Origin: JALORV01 sp963780715
GTDB lineage: Bacteria > Pseudomonadota > Gammaproteobacteria > Burkholderiales > Burkholderiaceae_F
Direction: 5' to 3'
NCBI GenBank assembly: GCA_963780715.1
Contig: CAWADK010000007.1
Location: forward strand, 61,132 to 125,131
DNA: 64,000 nucleotides
The translations under genes and the position numbers were made by a program. Within the stretch, counting starts at the first letter, position 1; each line of letters begins with the position of its first letter. Positions 1 to 8,420 of the stretch are shown here, piece by piece. The notes under the pieces are model-generated. The model had not been told where the DNA came from. It searched no databases and worked only from the letters and a program-made list of their open reading frames with translations.

Positions 1-886
1 GCTCCCCTTTTCCACCGGCGTCATCATGGAGCCGTTGCCGGTCGACCGGCTGATGGCCGGCTTGCCACAAGCGGTGACCTCACTTTCGGCGGGTCATTGG
101 CTTGAGGCGGCCGAGGCGATCATGACGACCGATACCCTTCCCAAGGCCGTCTCCAGGCGCGTCATTATTGCTGGCCGCGAGGTCACAATCACTGGCATCG
201 CCAAAGGCGCCGGGATGATCCGCCCCAACATGGCGACGATGCTGGGCTTTGTCGCCATGGATGCGGCCGTTCCGCGCGACATTTTGCAATCGATGACGCT
301 CCAAGCGGCCGATCATTCGTTCAATCGAATCACGGTGGACGGAGACACATCGACCAATGACTCGTTCGTGGTCATGGCGAGCGGAGCCGGCGCCTTGCAG
401 ATCACGAAGCGCGCCGACGCAGCCTTCGCGCCGCTGAAGGAGGCGCTGACAGACGTTGCGCGCACACTGGCGCAGGCTATCGTGCGCGACGGCGAAGGGG
501 CGACCAAGTTCATCGAGGTGCGCGTCGACGAGGCGCGCAGCGTGGATGAGGCGGCGCAGGTCGCTTATGCGGTGGCTCACTCGCCCCTGGTCAAGACGGC
601 GTTCTTCGCGTCCGATCCCAACCTCGGCCGTATCCTCGCCGCGGTCGGCAACGCCGGCGTGGCTGATCTTGATCCGGCGCGGGTCCAGCTGCGATTGGAC
701 GATGTCTGGGTGGTGCGGGACGGAGGACGGCATCCCGAGTACCGGGAGGCCGATGGGCAGCGTGTGATGAAGCAATCCGAGATTCTCGTGCATCTGCAGC
801 TGGGCCGCGGCGCCGAGTCCACATCGGTCTGGACCACCGACTTTTCGCACGACTACGTGTCGATCAACGCTGACTATCGCTCATGA
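1..886 (+). CDS. argJ: Glutamate N-acetyltransferase / amino-acid acetyltransferase ArgJ, C-terminal part
   Basis: ArgJ transfers the acetyl group from N-acetylornithine to glutamate in cyclic arginine synthesis. The reading frame is open from base 2, so the gene starts before the window; about 294 residues are visible of a family length near 400. The self-cleavage site is present: the motif NMATMLGF, whose Thr (codon 236-238) becomes the N-terminal nucleophile of the beta chain after autoproteolysis. The C-terminus INADYRS is the usual ArgJ ending. The stop overlaps the next gene's start by 4 bp (ATGA), so the two are probably translationally coupled. The missing N-terminal third prevents any judgement on whether it is mono- or bifunctional. 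Confidence 0.96.
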   Translation, partial: LPFSTGVIMEPLPVDRLMAGLPQAVTSLSAGHWLEAAEAIMTTDTLPKAVSRRVIIAGREVTITGIAKGAGMIRPNMATMLGFVAMDAAVPRDILQSMTLQAADHSFNRITVDGDTSTNDSFVVMASGAGALQITKRADAAFAPLKEALTDVARTLAQAIVRDGEGATKFIEVRVDEARSVDEAAQVAYAVAHSPLVKTAFFASDPNLGRILAAVGNAGVADLDPARVQLRLDDVWVVRDGGRHPEYREADGQRVMKQSEILVHLQLGRGAESTSVWTTDFSHDYVSINADYRS

Positions 887-1818
887 CTGTGCGCGGCAAG
901 GGTCCTGATCGAGTGCAGACGTCAGACGACCGCGGCGATGTCATGCAGCGGCTGGCAACGGCGCTCGAACGCGTCGAAGCCCTGCTGCCGCCTGCGACGC
1001 CACCCGATTTCGGCAGCGCAATCGCGTTCCGCTGGCGCAAGCGGCGCTACCTCGGCATGGAGCGCGGGTCGCTCGAAGCGGTTGTCCATCCTGCGCTGAT
1101 CGCCTTCGACGACCTCCAGCACGTCGGTACGCAGAAGGAGGCGATCCGGCGCAACACCGAACAGTTCGTGCGCGGATTGCCGGCCAACAATGTGCTGCTG
1201 ACGGGCGCGCGCGGAACGGGAAAGTCCTCTCTGATTCGCGCCTGCCTGCACGCCTTCGCGCGCGACGGCCTGCGGCTGGTGGAAGTCGACAAGCGCGATC
1301 TGGTCGACCTGGCCGAACTGGTCGCGCTGCTCGAGGGGCGCCCCGAGCGGTTCATCGTCTTCTGCGATGACCTGTCGTTCGATGCCAGCGAAGCCGGCTA
1401 CAAGGAGCTGAAGGCCGCGCTCGACGGTTCGGTGGCCGGCCGCGCCGACAACGTACTGGTCTATGCAACCTCGAACCGGCGCCATCTGATGCCCGAGTTC
1501 ATGCGGGACAACCTGGCCGCGGAGCACCAGGACGACGGCGAAGTGCACCCGGGCGAGGCCGTCGAGGAGCGGGTGTCACTGTCCGAGCGATTCGGCCTGT
1601 GGCTGACGTTCTATCCCTTCCGCCAGGACGATTACCTCGACATCGTGCAGTTCTGGCTTACACAGCTCGGCGTGCCCCCCTCGGAGCAGGAGGCCGGCCG
1701 CGCGGAGGCCTTGCAGTTTGCCTTGCAGCGCGGCTCGCGCTCCGGGCGGGTCGCGCTGCAGTTCGCGCGTGACTTTTCTGGGCGGCACCGGCTCGAGACG
1801 TTGCGTTCGCAGCGATGA
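883..1818 (+). CDS. DUF815-family AAA-type ATPase
   Basis: This 311-residue protein is an ATP-binding protein of the DUF815 (COG2607) family, whose cellular role is not established. A Walker A loop GARGTGKS lies near residues 108-115 and a Walker B-like strand FIVFCDD near 157-163, followed by an AAA-like sensor region around the ATSNRRH segment. No membrane segments or signal peptide are visible, so it is probably cytosolic. It overlaps argJ upstream and the Nudix-ThiE gene downstream by 4 bp each (ATGA), an arrangement I know from betaproteobacteria. Family assignment is firm; function is unknown. Confidence 0.88.
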   Translation: MTVRGKGPDRVQTSDDRGDVMQRLATALERVEALLPPATPPDFGSAIAFRWRKRRYLGMERGSLEAVVHPALIAFDDLQHVGTQKEAIRRNTEQFVRGLPANNVLLTGARGTGKSSLIRACLHAFARDGLRLVEVDKRDLVDLAELVALLEGRPERFIVFCDDLSFDASEAGYKELKAALDGSVAGRADNVLVYATSNRRHLMPEFMRDNLAAEHQDDGEVHPGEAVEERVSLSERFGLWLTFYPFRQDDYLDIVQFWLTQLGVPPSEQEAGRAEALQFALQRGSRSGRVALQFARDFSGRHRLETLRSQR

Positions 1819-2762
1819 CCGCGCGCGGCATGGTCGACGTGGCGGTCGGCGTGCTGATCCGCCGCGACGGTCGCTTCCTGCTGGCCAGCCGGCCAGAAGG
1901 CAAGCCCTATTCCGACTACTGGGAGTTCCCGGGCGGCAAGCTCGAGGCCGGGGAGACCGTTGCGCATGCGCTCGGCCGCGAGCTGCACGAGGAACTCGGC
2001 ATCGAAATCGCAGAGGTGTACCCCTGGGTCGTGCGCGAGTTCGTGTACCCGCATGCCCATGTCCGCTTGCACTTCTGCCGTGTCTTCGAATGGTCCGGTG
2101 AGCCGCATGCGCGCGAAGCGCAGAAGTTTCGCTTCTGCACGCAGGACGATCTGCCCGACGGGCCGCTGTTGCCCGCGACACTGCCGGTCATGCGGTGGCT
2201 CGGACTGCCGGCGGTTTACGCGCTGAGCAATGTGGCTGAACTGGGCGAGGCCGAGTTCCTGCGGCGACTGGAGGTGGGACTTCGGCGCGGAGTCCGTTTC
2301 GTCGGGTTTCGTGAGCCGGCGCTGGATCACGTTGCCGCAGAGCGGGTGTTCGCAGGTGTACTCGAACGAATCCGTGCTGCGGGGGCCCGCCTGCTCGTCA
2401 GCAGTCGGCACCCGGAAGCGTGGGCCCGCGCGGCGGACGGCGTTCATCTGACGGCGCGAGACTTGATGGGTTCTGTCCGCCGCCCACAGGTCGACTGGGT
2501 GGCGGCTTCAGCCCATGCGGCGCACGAACTCGACCATGCCGCCACGATCGGCGTCGATTTCGCCGTGTTCGGGCCTGTTGCGACCACTGCATCGCATCCT
2601 GGCATGCAAGGGATCGGCTGGAACACCTTTGCGCGGGCCGTTAGCCGCTCGGCCATCCCGGTGTACGCGATCGGCGGCCTGACACAGGGTGATCTCGATC
2701 GCGCGCGGCCTGCGGGCGCCCACGGCGTGGCACTGCAGCGCGCTGCCTGGCCGGATCACTGA
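1815..2762 (+). CDS. Nudix hydrolase (MutT-like) fused to a ThiE/TenI-like domain
   Basis: The 315-residue protein joins two domains. Residues 1-130 are a MutT-type Nudix hydrolase with a complete Nudix box beginning at the GGKLEAGE segment and ending REL-x-EELGI, expected to hydrolyse oxidised dNTPs such as 8-oxo-dGTP. Residues about 135-315 resemble thiamine-phosphate synthase/TenI: a TIM-barrel pattern with VHLTARDL, SAH-x-AHEL, VFGPVATT and YAIGGL at the positions of ThiE substrate loops. The ThiE half diverges at several of those loops, so thiamine synthesis by it is doubtful. The start overlaps the preceding stop by 4 bp. The 3' end overlaps the convergent yacG by 7 bp. Confidence 0.9.
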   Translation: MTARGMVDVAVGVLIRRDGRFLLASRPEGKPYSDYWEFPGGKLEAGETVAHALGRELHEELGIEIAEVYPWVVREFVYPHAHVRLHFCRVFEWSGEPHAREAQKFRFCTQDDLPDGPLLPATLPVMRWLGLPAVYALSNVAELGEAEFLRRLEVGLRRGVRFVGFREPALDHVAAERVFAGVLERIRAAGARLLVSSRHPEAWARAADGVHLTARDLMGSVRRPQVDWVAASAHAAHELDHAATIGVDFAVFGPVATTASHPGMQGIGWNTFARAVSRSAIPVYAIGGLTQGDLDRARPAGAHGVALQRAAWPDH

Positions 2763-2953
2763 TCGCGCGGCGACGTTCCTTCCGCGGAGCTCTCGTCAGC
2801 GCGGTCGGCGGTGGGACCGGCAATCGCGTAGCGATCGGATGCCCAGGCACCGAGATCGATGAGCTTGCAGCGTTCGGAACAGAATGGACGGTAGCGGTTC
2901 TCGTCCGACCAGTGCGCAGTCGCGCCGCAACCTGGGCACTTGACGGTGGCCAC
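2756..2953 (-). CDS. yacG: DNA gyrase inhibitor YacG
   Basis: This 65-residue zinc-binding protein of the YacG family is known in E. coli to bind GyrB and inhibit gyrase. The four zinc ligands are visible as CPGC near the N-terminus and CSERC about fifteen residues later, followed by the family's IDLGAWASDRY segment; the C-terminal tail is acidic and unstructured-looking. The start codon is GTG. It lies 6 bp after zapD on the same strand and is the last gene of the pilB-pilC-pilD-coaE-zapD-yacG run. Small size and intact ligands are normal for the family. Confidence 0.93.
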   Translation of the reverse strand: MATVKCPGCGATAHWSDENRYRPFCSERCKLIDLGAWASDRYAIAGPTADRADESSAEGTSPRDQ

Positions 2954-2959
2954 AGGTGG

Positions 2960-3730
2960 TCAGAACGCGCAGAGGGCGAGCTCGAACGGAACGTCGCGCT
3001 CGACCGATCGTGACTTCAGGTCCCGGTCCTGGGTCGTGAACCGGATCCACAGCATGTACTTGTTGGCGCTGATCTCGGGGGTTGCGTTCAGCGATCCTTC
3101 GACCCGCACCTGCAGCAGGGCATAGGTACGGCCCTGCAGCATCTGCTGGAACGAACCCTGAGCGGCCACCTGCCGGCTGCGATGGGCAGTTTCGCGCAGC
3201 AGTTTCAGGACGATGCCAAGTGCCGAATGAAACTGCATCATCGGCTGCACCCAGCTCTGAAGGTCCTGCGTACGGCTGTCGACATCGCGCGAGAGCCACG
3301 CGTGATACGAAGGAAGATCGAATTCGCAGGTGCCGCCCGGGATGATGGCCCGGCTGCGTATGCTCATCAGCCACTCGTTGTCGCGCAGGTGCTGGCCCGC
3401 CTTGCCGGTCGTGACATTCAGTGCCTGTTGCGCCTGCTCGATCTCCGCCAGCACCGAGGCCAGCGCGGCCTCGGAAACCTGGGGGTTGTTCCGCAGCCCT
3501 TGCAGTGTTTGCCTGTGGCGTTCGAGTTCCTGCAGCAGATCCGACTTGAGGTCGGCGCGGGACGTGACTTCGAGGATCTCGAACAGCGTCAGCAGCGCCG
3601 TGTGGTGGCAATACGAGTGTTGCTGGCCACAGAAGTACAGCAGCTTGTCGAACAGATCCTCCAGGCGGAGCAGCGTTCGAATCCGTTCGCTGAACGGATA
3701 TTCGTAGAGAACCAGACCGTCGGTCGACAT
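2960..3730 (-). CDS. zapD: Cell division protein ZapD
   Basis: ZapD (formerly YacF) is a cytosolic FtsZ-binding protein that crosslinks and bundles FtsZ filaments at midcell. The 256-residue product starts MSTDGLVLYEYPFSERIRTLLRLE, of which the YE(Y/F)PFxERIRTLLRLE signature is diagnostic, and continues as a mostly helical N-domain followed by a beta-rich C-domain with the PLMQFHSALGI-like LVLxLLRE region. I chose the ATG immediately before that signature; the frame stays open far upstream but the extra sequence is not ZapD-like and overlaps coaE. It sits between coaE and yacG, as in many beta- and gammaproteobacteria. Confidence 0.94.
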   Translation of the reverse strand: MSTDGLVLYEYPFSERIRTLLRLEDLFDKLLYFCGQQHSYCHHTALLTLFEILEVTSRADLKSDLLQELERHRQTLQGLRNNPQVSEAALASVLAEIEQAQQALNVTTGKAGQHLRDNEWLMSIRSRAIIPGGTCEFDLPSYHAWLSRDVDSRTQDLQSWVQPMMQFHSALGIVLKLLRETAHRSRQVAAQGSFQQMLQGRTYALLQVRVEGSLNATPEISANKYMLWIRFTTQDRDLKSRSVERDVPFELALCAF

Positions 3731-3761
3731 CGCCGTGTGCTCGGAGGATCGTTCGACGATA

Positions 3762-4394
3762 TCACACGCTGCCGAGCGGAGCGGCCTTGCTGGCGAGGTC
3801 CACATAGAGGGCGTGCAATTGCGTGGCGCGCCGCTCGACGAGGTCGAACGGTGCTTCGTTGAACAGTACGTCGTCGGCGGCGGCCAGGCGTGTGGCGCGG
3901 CTGCTCTGCGCGGCAAGGATCGCGCGTGCCGTGCGGGCATCGATGCCGGGACGTTGCAGGACGCGCGCCAGTTGGACCTGTTCGCTGCAGTCAATGACGA
4001 GCACGCGATGCACTCGCTGCTGCCAGTTGCCCGATTCGACGAGCAGTGGAATGACCAGTACGACATACGGCGCGCTGGTTGCCAGGATGCCTGCTCGATG
4101 TTCGGTCTCGGCACGCACCTTCGGGTGGACGATGGCCTCAAGGCGCTTGCGTACCGCAGGATCGCCGAACGCCTGGGCGCGCATCCAGGCGCGATCGAGA
4201 CCGCCCTCGGTGTCGATGGCCTCTGGACCGAACTCCCGTCGCAATGCTTCGATTGCCGTTCCTCCGGGCGCGGTGAGTTTCCGGGCGATGACGTCGGCGT
4301 CGACGATGGCCGCGCCGAGGGTCTGCAACACGGCGGCTATGGTGCTCTTGCCGCTGCCGATGCCGCCAGTCAGTCCGATCCGGAGGTGCCCCAT
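3762..4394 (-). CDS. coaE: Dephospho-CoA kinase
   Basis: CoaE phosphorylates the ribose 3'-hydroxyl of dephospho-CoA, the last step of coenzyme A synthesis. The product of about 210 residues begins MGHLRIGLTGGIGSGKST, with the P-loop GGIGSGKS at residues 9-16, and carries the family's VDADVIAR segment, the lid region beginning EAIVHP and a DCSEQVQLARV stretch. I chose this ATG because it overlaps the pilD stop in an ATGA arrangement; an in-frame ATG lies six codons upstream. The pilD-coaE-zapD order is conserved among proteobacteria. Confidence 0.95.
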   Translation of the reverse strand: MGHLRIGLTGGIGSGKSTIAAVLQTLGAAIVDADVIARKLTAPGGTAIEALRREFGPEAIDTEGGLDRAWMRAQAFGDPAVRKRLEAIVHPKVRAETEHRAGILATSAPYVVLVIPLLVESGNWQQRVHRVLVIDCSEQVQLARVLQRPGIDARTARAILAAQSSRATRLAAADDVLFNEAPFDLVERRATQLHALYVDLASKAAPLGSV

Positions 4395-5245
4395 CAGCCA
4401 GGCAGCAGCCACTCGGTCGCGCGACGCCCGAGGAGCAGGACGAGAAAGCCCGCGGTGGCCAGGTAGGGGCCGAACGGAATCGGGACTTCACGTCCGCGCC
4501 GCGCAAGCACGATCAGCACGATGCCGACAACGGCACCAACGACGGAGGAAGCCAGCAGGATCGGCAGCAGCGCCTTCCAGCCCATCCATGCGCCGAGGGC
4601 CGCCAGCAACTTGAAGTCGCCGTATCCCATGCCCTCCTTGCCGGTCGCCAGCTTGAATGACCAGTAGACCGTCCAGAGTACGAGGTAGCCGGCGATCGCG
4701 CCGATGACGCCGTCGCGCAGAGTCACTCCATGGAACAGGCCGAACAGGTGCGCGAGCAGGCCCAGCCACAGCAGCGGCAGCGTCAGGTCATCCGGCAAGA
4801 GCGTCGTGTCCGCATCGATGAAGACAAGCGCGATCAGCGTCCAGGTCAGGACCAGCGCCGCGCCCGCTGCCCATCCAAGTCCGAACTTCCACGCCACCAA
4901 GGCGGACAGGAACGCCGTCAGCGCCTCGACGATCGGATAGCGCGGAGAGATCTTCGCCTTGCACTGTGCGCACTTTCCGCCCAGGATCAGCCACGACAGC
5001 ACCGGAATGTTGTCCCGCGCGCGGATCGGTGTCTGGCACGACGGGCACTGCGAGCGCGGGACGAGCAGGTTGTAGCGCCCGGGGTCAGGCGCCTCCTTGC
5101 CTTCGAGTTCGGCGCACTGCGCTCGCCACTCGTTTTCCATCATCCGCGGGAGGCGGTGGATGACGACGTTCAGGAACGAGCCGATCGCAAGCCCGAAGAC
5201 CGCCGCGGCGACGATGAACTGCGAGTCCGAAAACACGATCGGCAC
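4394..5245 (-). CDS. pilD: Type IV prepilin peptidase / N-methyltransferase PilD
   Basis: PilD is an inner-membrane aspartic protease that cleaves type IV prepilins after the leader glycine and methylates the new N-terminus. The product (about 283 residues) has a cytoplasmic zinc loop with CPSC and CAQC pairs, then several hydrophobic helices, and both catalytic aspartates in FIDADTTLLPDD and GMGYGDFK (the GxGD motif). I chose the GTG start because a GGAG box sits about 7 bases before it; the frame is open further upstream only because it runs into the displaced frame of pilC. Coupled to coaE by a 4-bp overlap. Confidence 0.94.
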   Translation of the reverse strand: MPIVFSDSQFIVAAAVFGLAIGSFLNVVIHRLPRMMENEWRAQCAELEGKEAPDPGRYNLLVPRSQCPSCQTPIRARDNIPVLSWLILGGKCAQCKAKISPRYPIVEALTAFLSALVAWKFGLGWAAGAALVLTWTLIALVFIDADTTLLPDDLTLPLLWLGLLAHLFGLFHGVTLRDGVIGAIAGYLVLWTVYWSFKLATGKEGMGYGDFKLLAALGAWMGWKALLPILLASSVVGAVVGIVLIVLARRGREVPIPFGPYLATAGFLVLLLGRRATEWLLPG

Positions 5246-5273
5246 CGGGCCGCTCCAGCGGCCCGCGGAGCGA

Positions 5274-6510
5274 CTAGACGACCTGACCGAGCTTGAAGAT
5301 CGGCAGTAGATCGCGATGACGATGCCGCCGATGACGGTGCCCAGGACCACCATGATCATCGGTTCCATCAGACTTGCCAATGCATCGACCGTTTCGTCTA
5401 CTTCGCGTTCGTAGTAGTCGGCCACCTTGGACAGCATTGAGTCGAGCGAGCCCGACTCTTCGCCGATCTGCGTCATCTGCACCGCCATGTTGGGAAACAC
5501 GCCGGTGTTCTGCATCGCCTGTGCCAGGCTTGTGCCGACATTGACCTCGGTCTGCACGGACTTGGTCGCTTCCTTATAGACATAGTTACCGGATGCCGGG
5601 CCGACGGAGTCCAGCGCCTCGACCAGCGGTACGCCGGCCGCGAAGGTTGTCGCCAACGTGCGACTCCATCGCGCGATCGACGCCTTCTGCAGCATTTCGC
5701 CAAGAACCGGCAACTTAAGCAGGCTGCGGTCGACGATCGCCTGGACCTTCGGCGATCGCTTCCACGCCTGCACCAGAAAGTAGATGCCGCCAAAGAGCAG
5801 TCCCAAAGACGACGTACCAGTACTTCACGAAGAAGTCCGACATCGCGATGACGATCAGTGTCGGTGCCGGCAGATCAGCGCCGAAACTGGTGAACACGTT
5901 CTTGAACGACGGGATCACGAAGATCATGATGACCGCGGTGACCAGGATGGCGACCATGATGATCGACGACCGGATAGAACAGCGCCTTCTTGATCTTGCC
6001 CTTGAGCGCGATCGTCTTTTCCTGGTACATCGCCAGCCGGTCCAGCAGCGTTTCCAGGATACCGGCCTGCTCGCCGGCGGCGACCAGGTTGCAGAACAGT
6101 GCGTCGAAGTAGATCGGGTACTTGCGGAACGCCTGGTTCAGGCTCGTACCGGTCTCGATGTCCATCCGGATGTCGTTCATCAACCGCGCCATCGAGGGGT
6201 TGGCATGACCGCGACCGACGATGTCGAACGACTGCATCAACGGCACGCCGGCCTTGAGCATCGTCGACAGTTGCCGCGTGAAAAGCGCCAGGTCCTTCTG
6301 CGTGATCTTGCGTCCGCGCGAGAACGACTGCTTCTTGATCTTGCTGACCATGACGCCGCGGCGCCGCAGCGAGGCCGCCACGACGGACTCGCCGCCGGCA
6401 CGCATCTCGCCTTTGACCACGCGGCCGTTCTTGTCGCGTCCTTCCCACTGGAAGACCGACTCCTTGACCTCAACGCGAGGTTTGGCTTTCGCAATTGCTC
6501 CAGTGGCCAT
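5274..6510 (-). CDS. pilC: Type IV pilus inner-membrane platform protein PilC, broken by three single-base frame shifts
   Basis: PilC is the polytopic inner-membrane platform of the type IV pilus on which PilB acts. The coding signal is complete, with two T2SSF domains (motifs GVPLMQSFDI and later GVPLVEALDS) and a normal C-terminus reading LPIFKLGQVV. However it needs three frame changes: one extra base near 5961-5968 after the FYPVV segment, one extra base near 5802-5804 (GGG-A-CTG where GGGCTG restores the frame) and one missing base near 5304-5308 (TACTGCC where TACCTGCC is expected). Flanking residues on both sides of each break are well conserved. Either assembly/sequence errors or recent inactivation explains this; pilB and pilD are intact. 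Confidence 0.85.
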
Positions 6511-6533
6511 CGTTCATTCGCTCCCGACTTGCA

Positions 6534-8279
6534 TCATTCGTTGGTGCATCCCAGAACCTCGTCGATCGACGTGATGCCGGCCTTGACCTTCAGCAGCCCG
6601 GACTGGCGCAGATCGCGCACCCCGTTCTTGACTGACTCGCGAGAAATTTCTAGCGCCGTGGCGCTCTTCAGGATCATGTCCTGCATCGTCTCGGTGATCG
6701 GCATCACCTGGTAGATGCCGAGGCGCCCCTTGTAGCCGCTGCCCTTGCACTTTTCGCAGCCGACCGCCTTGTATGGAATCCAGTCGCCTTTCAGGTCCTC
6801 GCCGCGGAACCCGGCGCTGACCAGCGCATCCTTCGGTACGTCGACCGGCTGCTTGCAGGCGCATAGCTTGCGGGCAAGGCGCTGTGCCGTGATCAGGATG
6901 ACGCTCGACGCCACGTTGAACGGCGCCACGCCCATGTTCTGCAGTCGCACCAGGGTGGCTGCCGCATCGTTGGTGTGGAGGGTGGACAGCACCATATGGC
7001 CGGTCTGCGCCGCCTTGATCGCGATGTCGGCGGTTTCGAGGTCGCGGATCTCGCCAACCATGATCACATCCGGATCCTGGCGGAGGAACGCGCGCAGCGC
7101 GTTCGCAAACGTGAGGCCCGCTTTTTCGTTGACATTGACCTGATTGATCCCGGCGAGCTGAATTTCCGCGGGATCCTCCGCCGTCGAGATATTGATGCCC
7201 GGCTGGTTCAGGATGTTCAGGCACGTGTAGAGCGACACGGTCTTGCCGGATCCCGTCGGTCCCGTGACCAGCACCATGCCGTAGGGTCGTTGCACGGCGC
7301 TCAGCAGCGCTTCCTTCTGGTCTGGCTCGTAGCCGAGCGCATCGATGCCCAGCTTCGCCTGCGACGGATCGAGAATCCGCATCACGATCTTCTCGCCAAA
7401 CATCGTCGGCAGCGTGCTGACGCGGAAGTCGATGGCACGCTGTCCCGAGAGCGCGAGTTTCATGCGGCCGTCCTGCGGCACGCGCTTCTCGGAGATGTCC
7501 AGCTTGGAAACGACCTTGATACGCGCCGACAGTCGCTCGCTGATCGCAAGCGGCGGTTGCGCAACCTCCCGCAGAATCCCGTCGACGCGGAAGCGGACGC
7601 GATAGAACTTTTCGTAGGGCTCGAAGTGCAGGTCCGACGCGCCTTCGCCAATCGCATCCAGCAGTAGCTTCTGCAGGAAGCGAACGACCGGCGCGTCGTC
7701 GACTTCCAGCTGCGCGGCATCGTCGGCGGCTGCCTGGTCCGGGGATTCGCTCAGCAGGTCGTCGAAATTGACGTCGTCGCCGCCGGCCATTTCTTCGAGC
7801 TTCTGCCCGACCGACTGCGACTGGGCTTCGACCAGCTTCAGCAACTTGTCGTGCTCGACGACGATGACATCGAGTGCCAGTTGCGTCTGGAACTTGACCT
7901 GGTCGAGCGCCGCGAAGTTGGTCGGATCTGACACCGCGATCGCGAGGCGATTGCCGCGCTTGCGCAGGGCGAGCACGCGCGCGCCTGCGACCAGCTTTCT
8001 GTCGATGATGTCGCGCGGCAGTTGCTCCAGATCGAGCGCAGCGAGGTCCAGCATCGGATGGCCGAAGGTCTCCGCGGCGAACCTGGCGACCGTACCTGCG
8101 CTCAGGCCCGTGACATCGGCCGAGTTGGTCAGTTCATCGATGAACTGCGTGTTCGACTGCGCGGCCTTGCGGGCGAAGTTTTCCGCCCGGTCAGGCCTCA
8201 GCTTGCCTTGCTGGACGAGGGCGCGCGCGAGACCGGTGAGGGCCCCTGCGGCGGCAGGACCTTGAGTAACGGCGGACAT
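6534..8279 (-). CDS. pilB: Type IV pilus assembly ATPase PilB
   Basis: PilB is the hexameric cytoplasmic ATPase that powers pilus extension. The 581-residue product has the N-terminal MshEN/T2SSE domain (about residues 20-180), then a secretion-ATPase core with Asp boxes, Walker A GPTGSGKT (about residue 340), a Walker B DPDVIMVGEIRD, a His box STLHTNDA and the late zinc site CACKQP...CEKCKGSGYKGR that is typical of PilB rather than PilT. It is the first gene of the pil-coaE-zapD-yacG run, 23 bases before pilC. Start ATG is 140 bases from the next gene, leaving room for a promoter. Confidence 0.96.
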   Translation of the reverse strand: MSAVTQGPAAAGALTGLARALVQQGKLRPDRAENFARKAAQSNTQFIDELTNSADVTGLSAGTVARFAAETFGHPMLDLAALDLEQLPRDIIDRKLVAGARVLALRKRGNRLAIAVSDPTNFAALDQVKFQTQLALDVIVVEHDKLLKLVEAQSQSVGQKLEEMAGGDDVNFDDLLSESPDQAAADDAAQLEVDDAPVVRFLQKLLLDAIGEGASDLHFEPYEKFYRVRFRVDGILREVAQPPLAISERLSARIKVVSKLDISEKRVPQDGRMKLALSGQRAIDFRVSTLPTMFGEKIVMRILDPSQAKLGIDALGYEPDQKEALLSAVQRPYGMVLVTGPTGSGKTVSLYTCLNILNQPGINISTAEDPAEIQLAGINQVNVNEKAGLTFANALRAFLRQDPDVIMVGEIRDLETADIAIKAAQTGHMVLSTLHTNDAAATLVRLQNMGVAPFNVASSVILITAQRLARKLCACKQPVDVPKDALVSAGFRGEDLKGDWIPYKAVGCEKCKGSGYKGRLGIYQVMPITETMQDMILKSATALEISRESVKNGVRDLRQSGLLKVKAGITSIDEVLGCTNE

Positions 8280-8317
8280 GGGGTGCTGCGGTCCCTGGAG
8301 GGTCGAACGAGACCCAA

Positions 8318-8323
8318 GTTATA
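8318..8323 (-). promoter_or_regulatory. Possible -10 box upstream of pilB
   Basis: On the minus strand the sequence TATAAC lies about 38 bases before the pilB start, followed by a small inverted repeat GGGTC...GACCC in the presumed leader. No convincing -35 hexamer and no sigma-54 GG-N10-GC signature is visible, so this is a weak call. Confidence 0.3.
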
Positions 8324-8420
8324 GCGGGCAGGCACTTCTCACGAAGCAAAAAGATACTGCCGATAAGGCCCGGATTTGTAAAGCTTAACTCCCGCAAACA
8401 AGGCAAGCCGAACGAGCGTT

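Noticed and set aside
3660..3700. tRNA T-loop-like GTTCGAATCC
   Set aside because: It lies in the zapD coding region with no cloverleaf around it.
5274..6510. Programmed frameshifting in pilC
   Set aside because: No slippery heptamer with a downstream structure at any of the three sites; mixed +1 and -1 signs argue against it.
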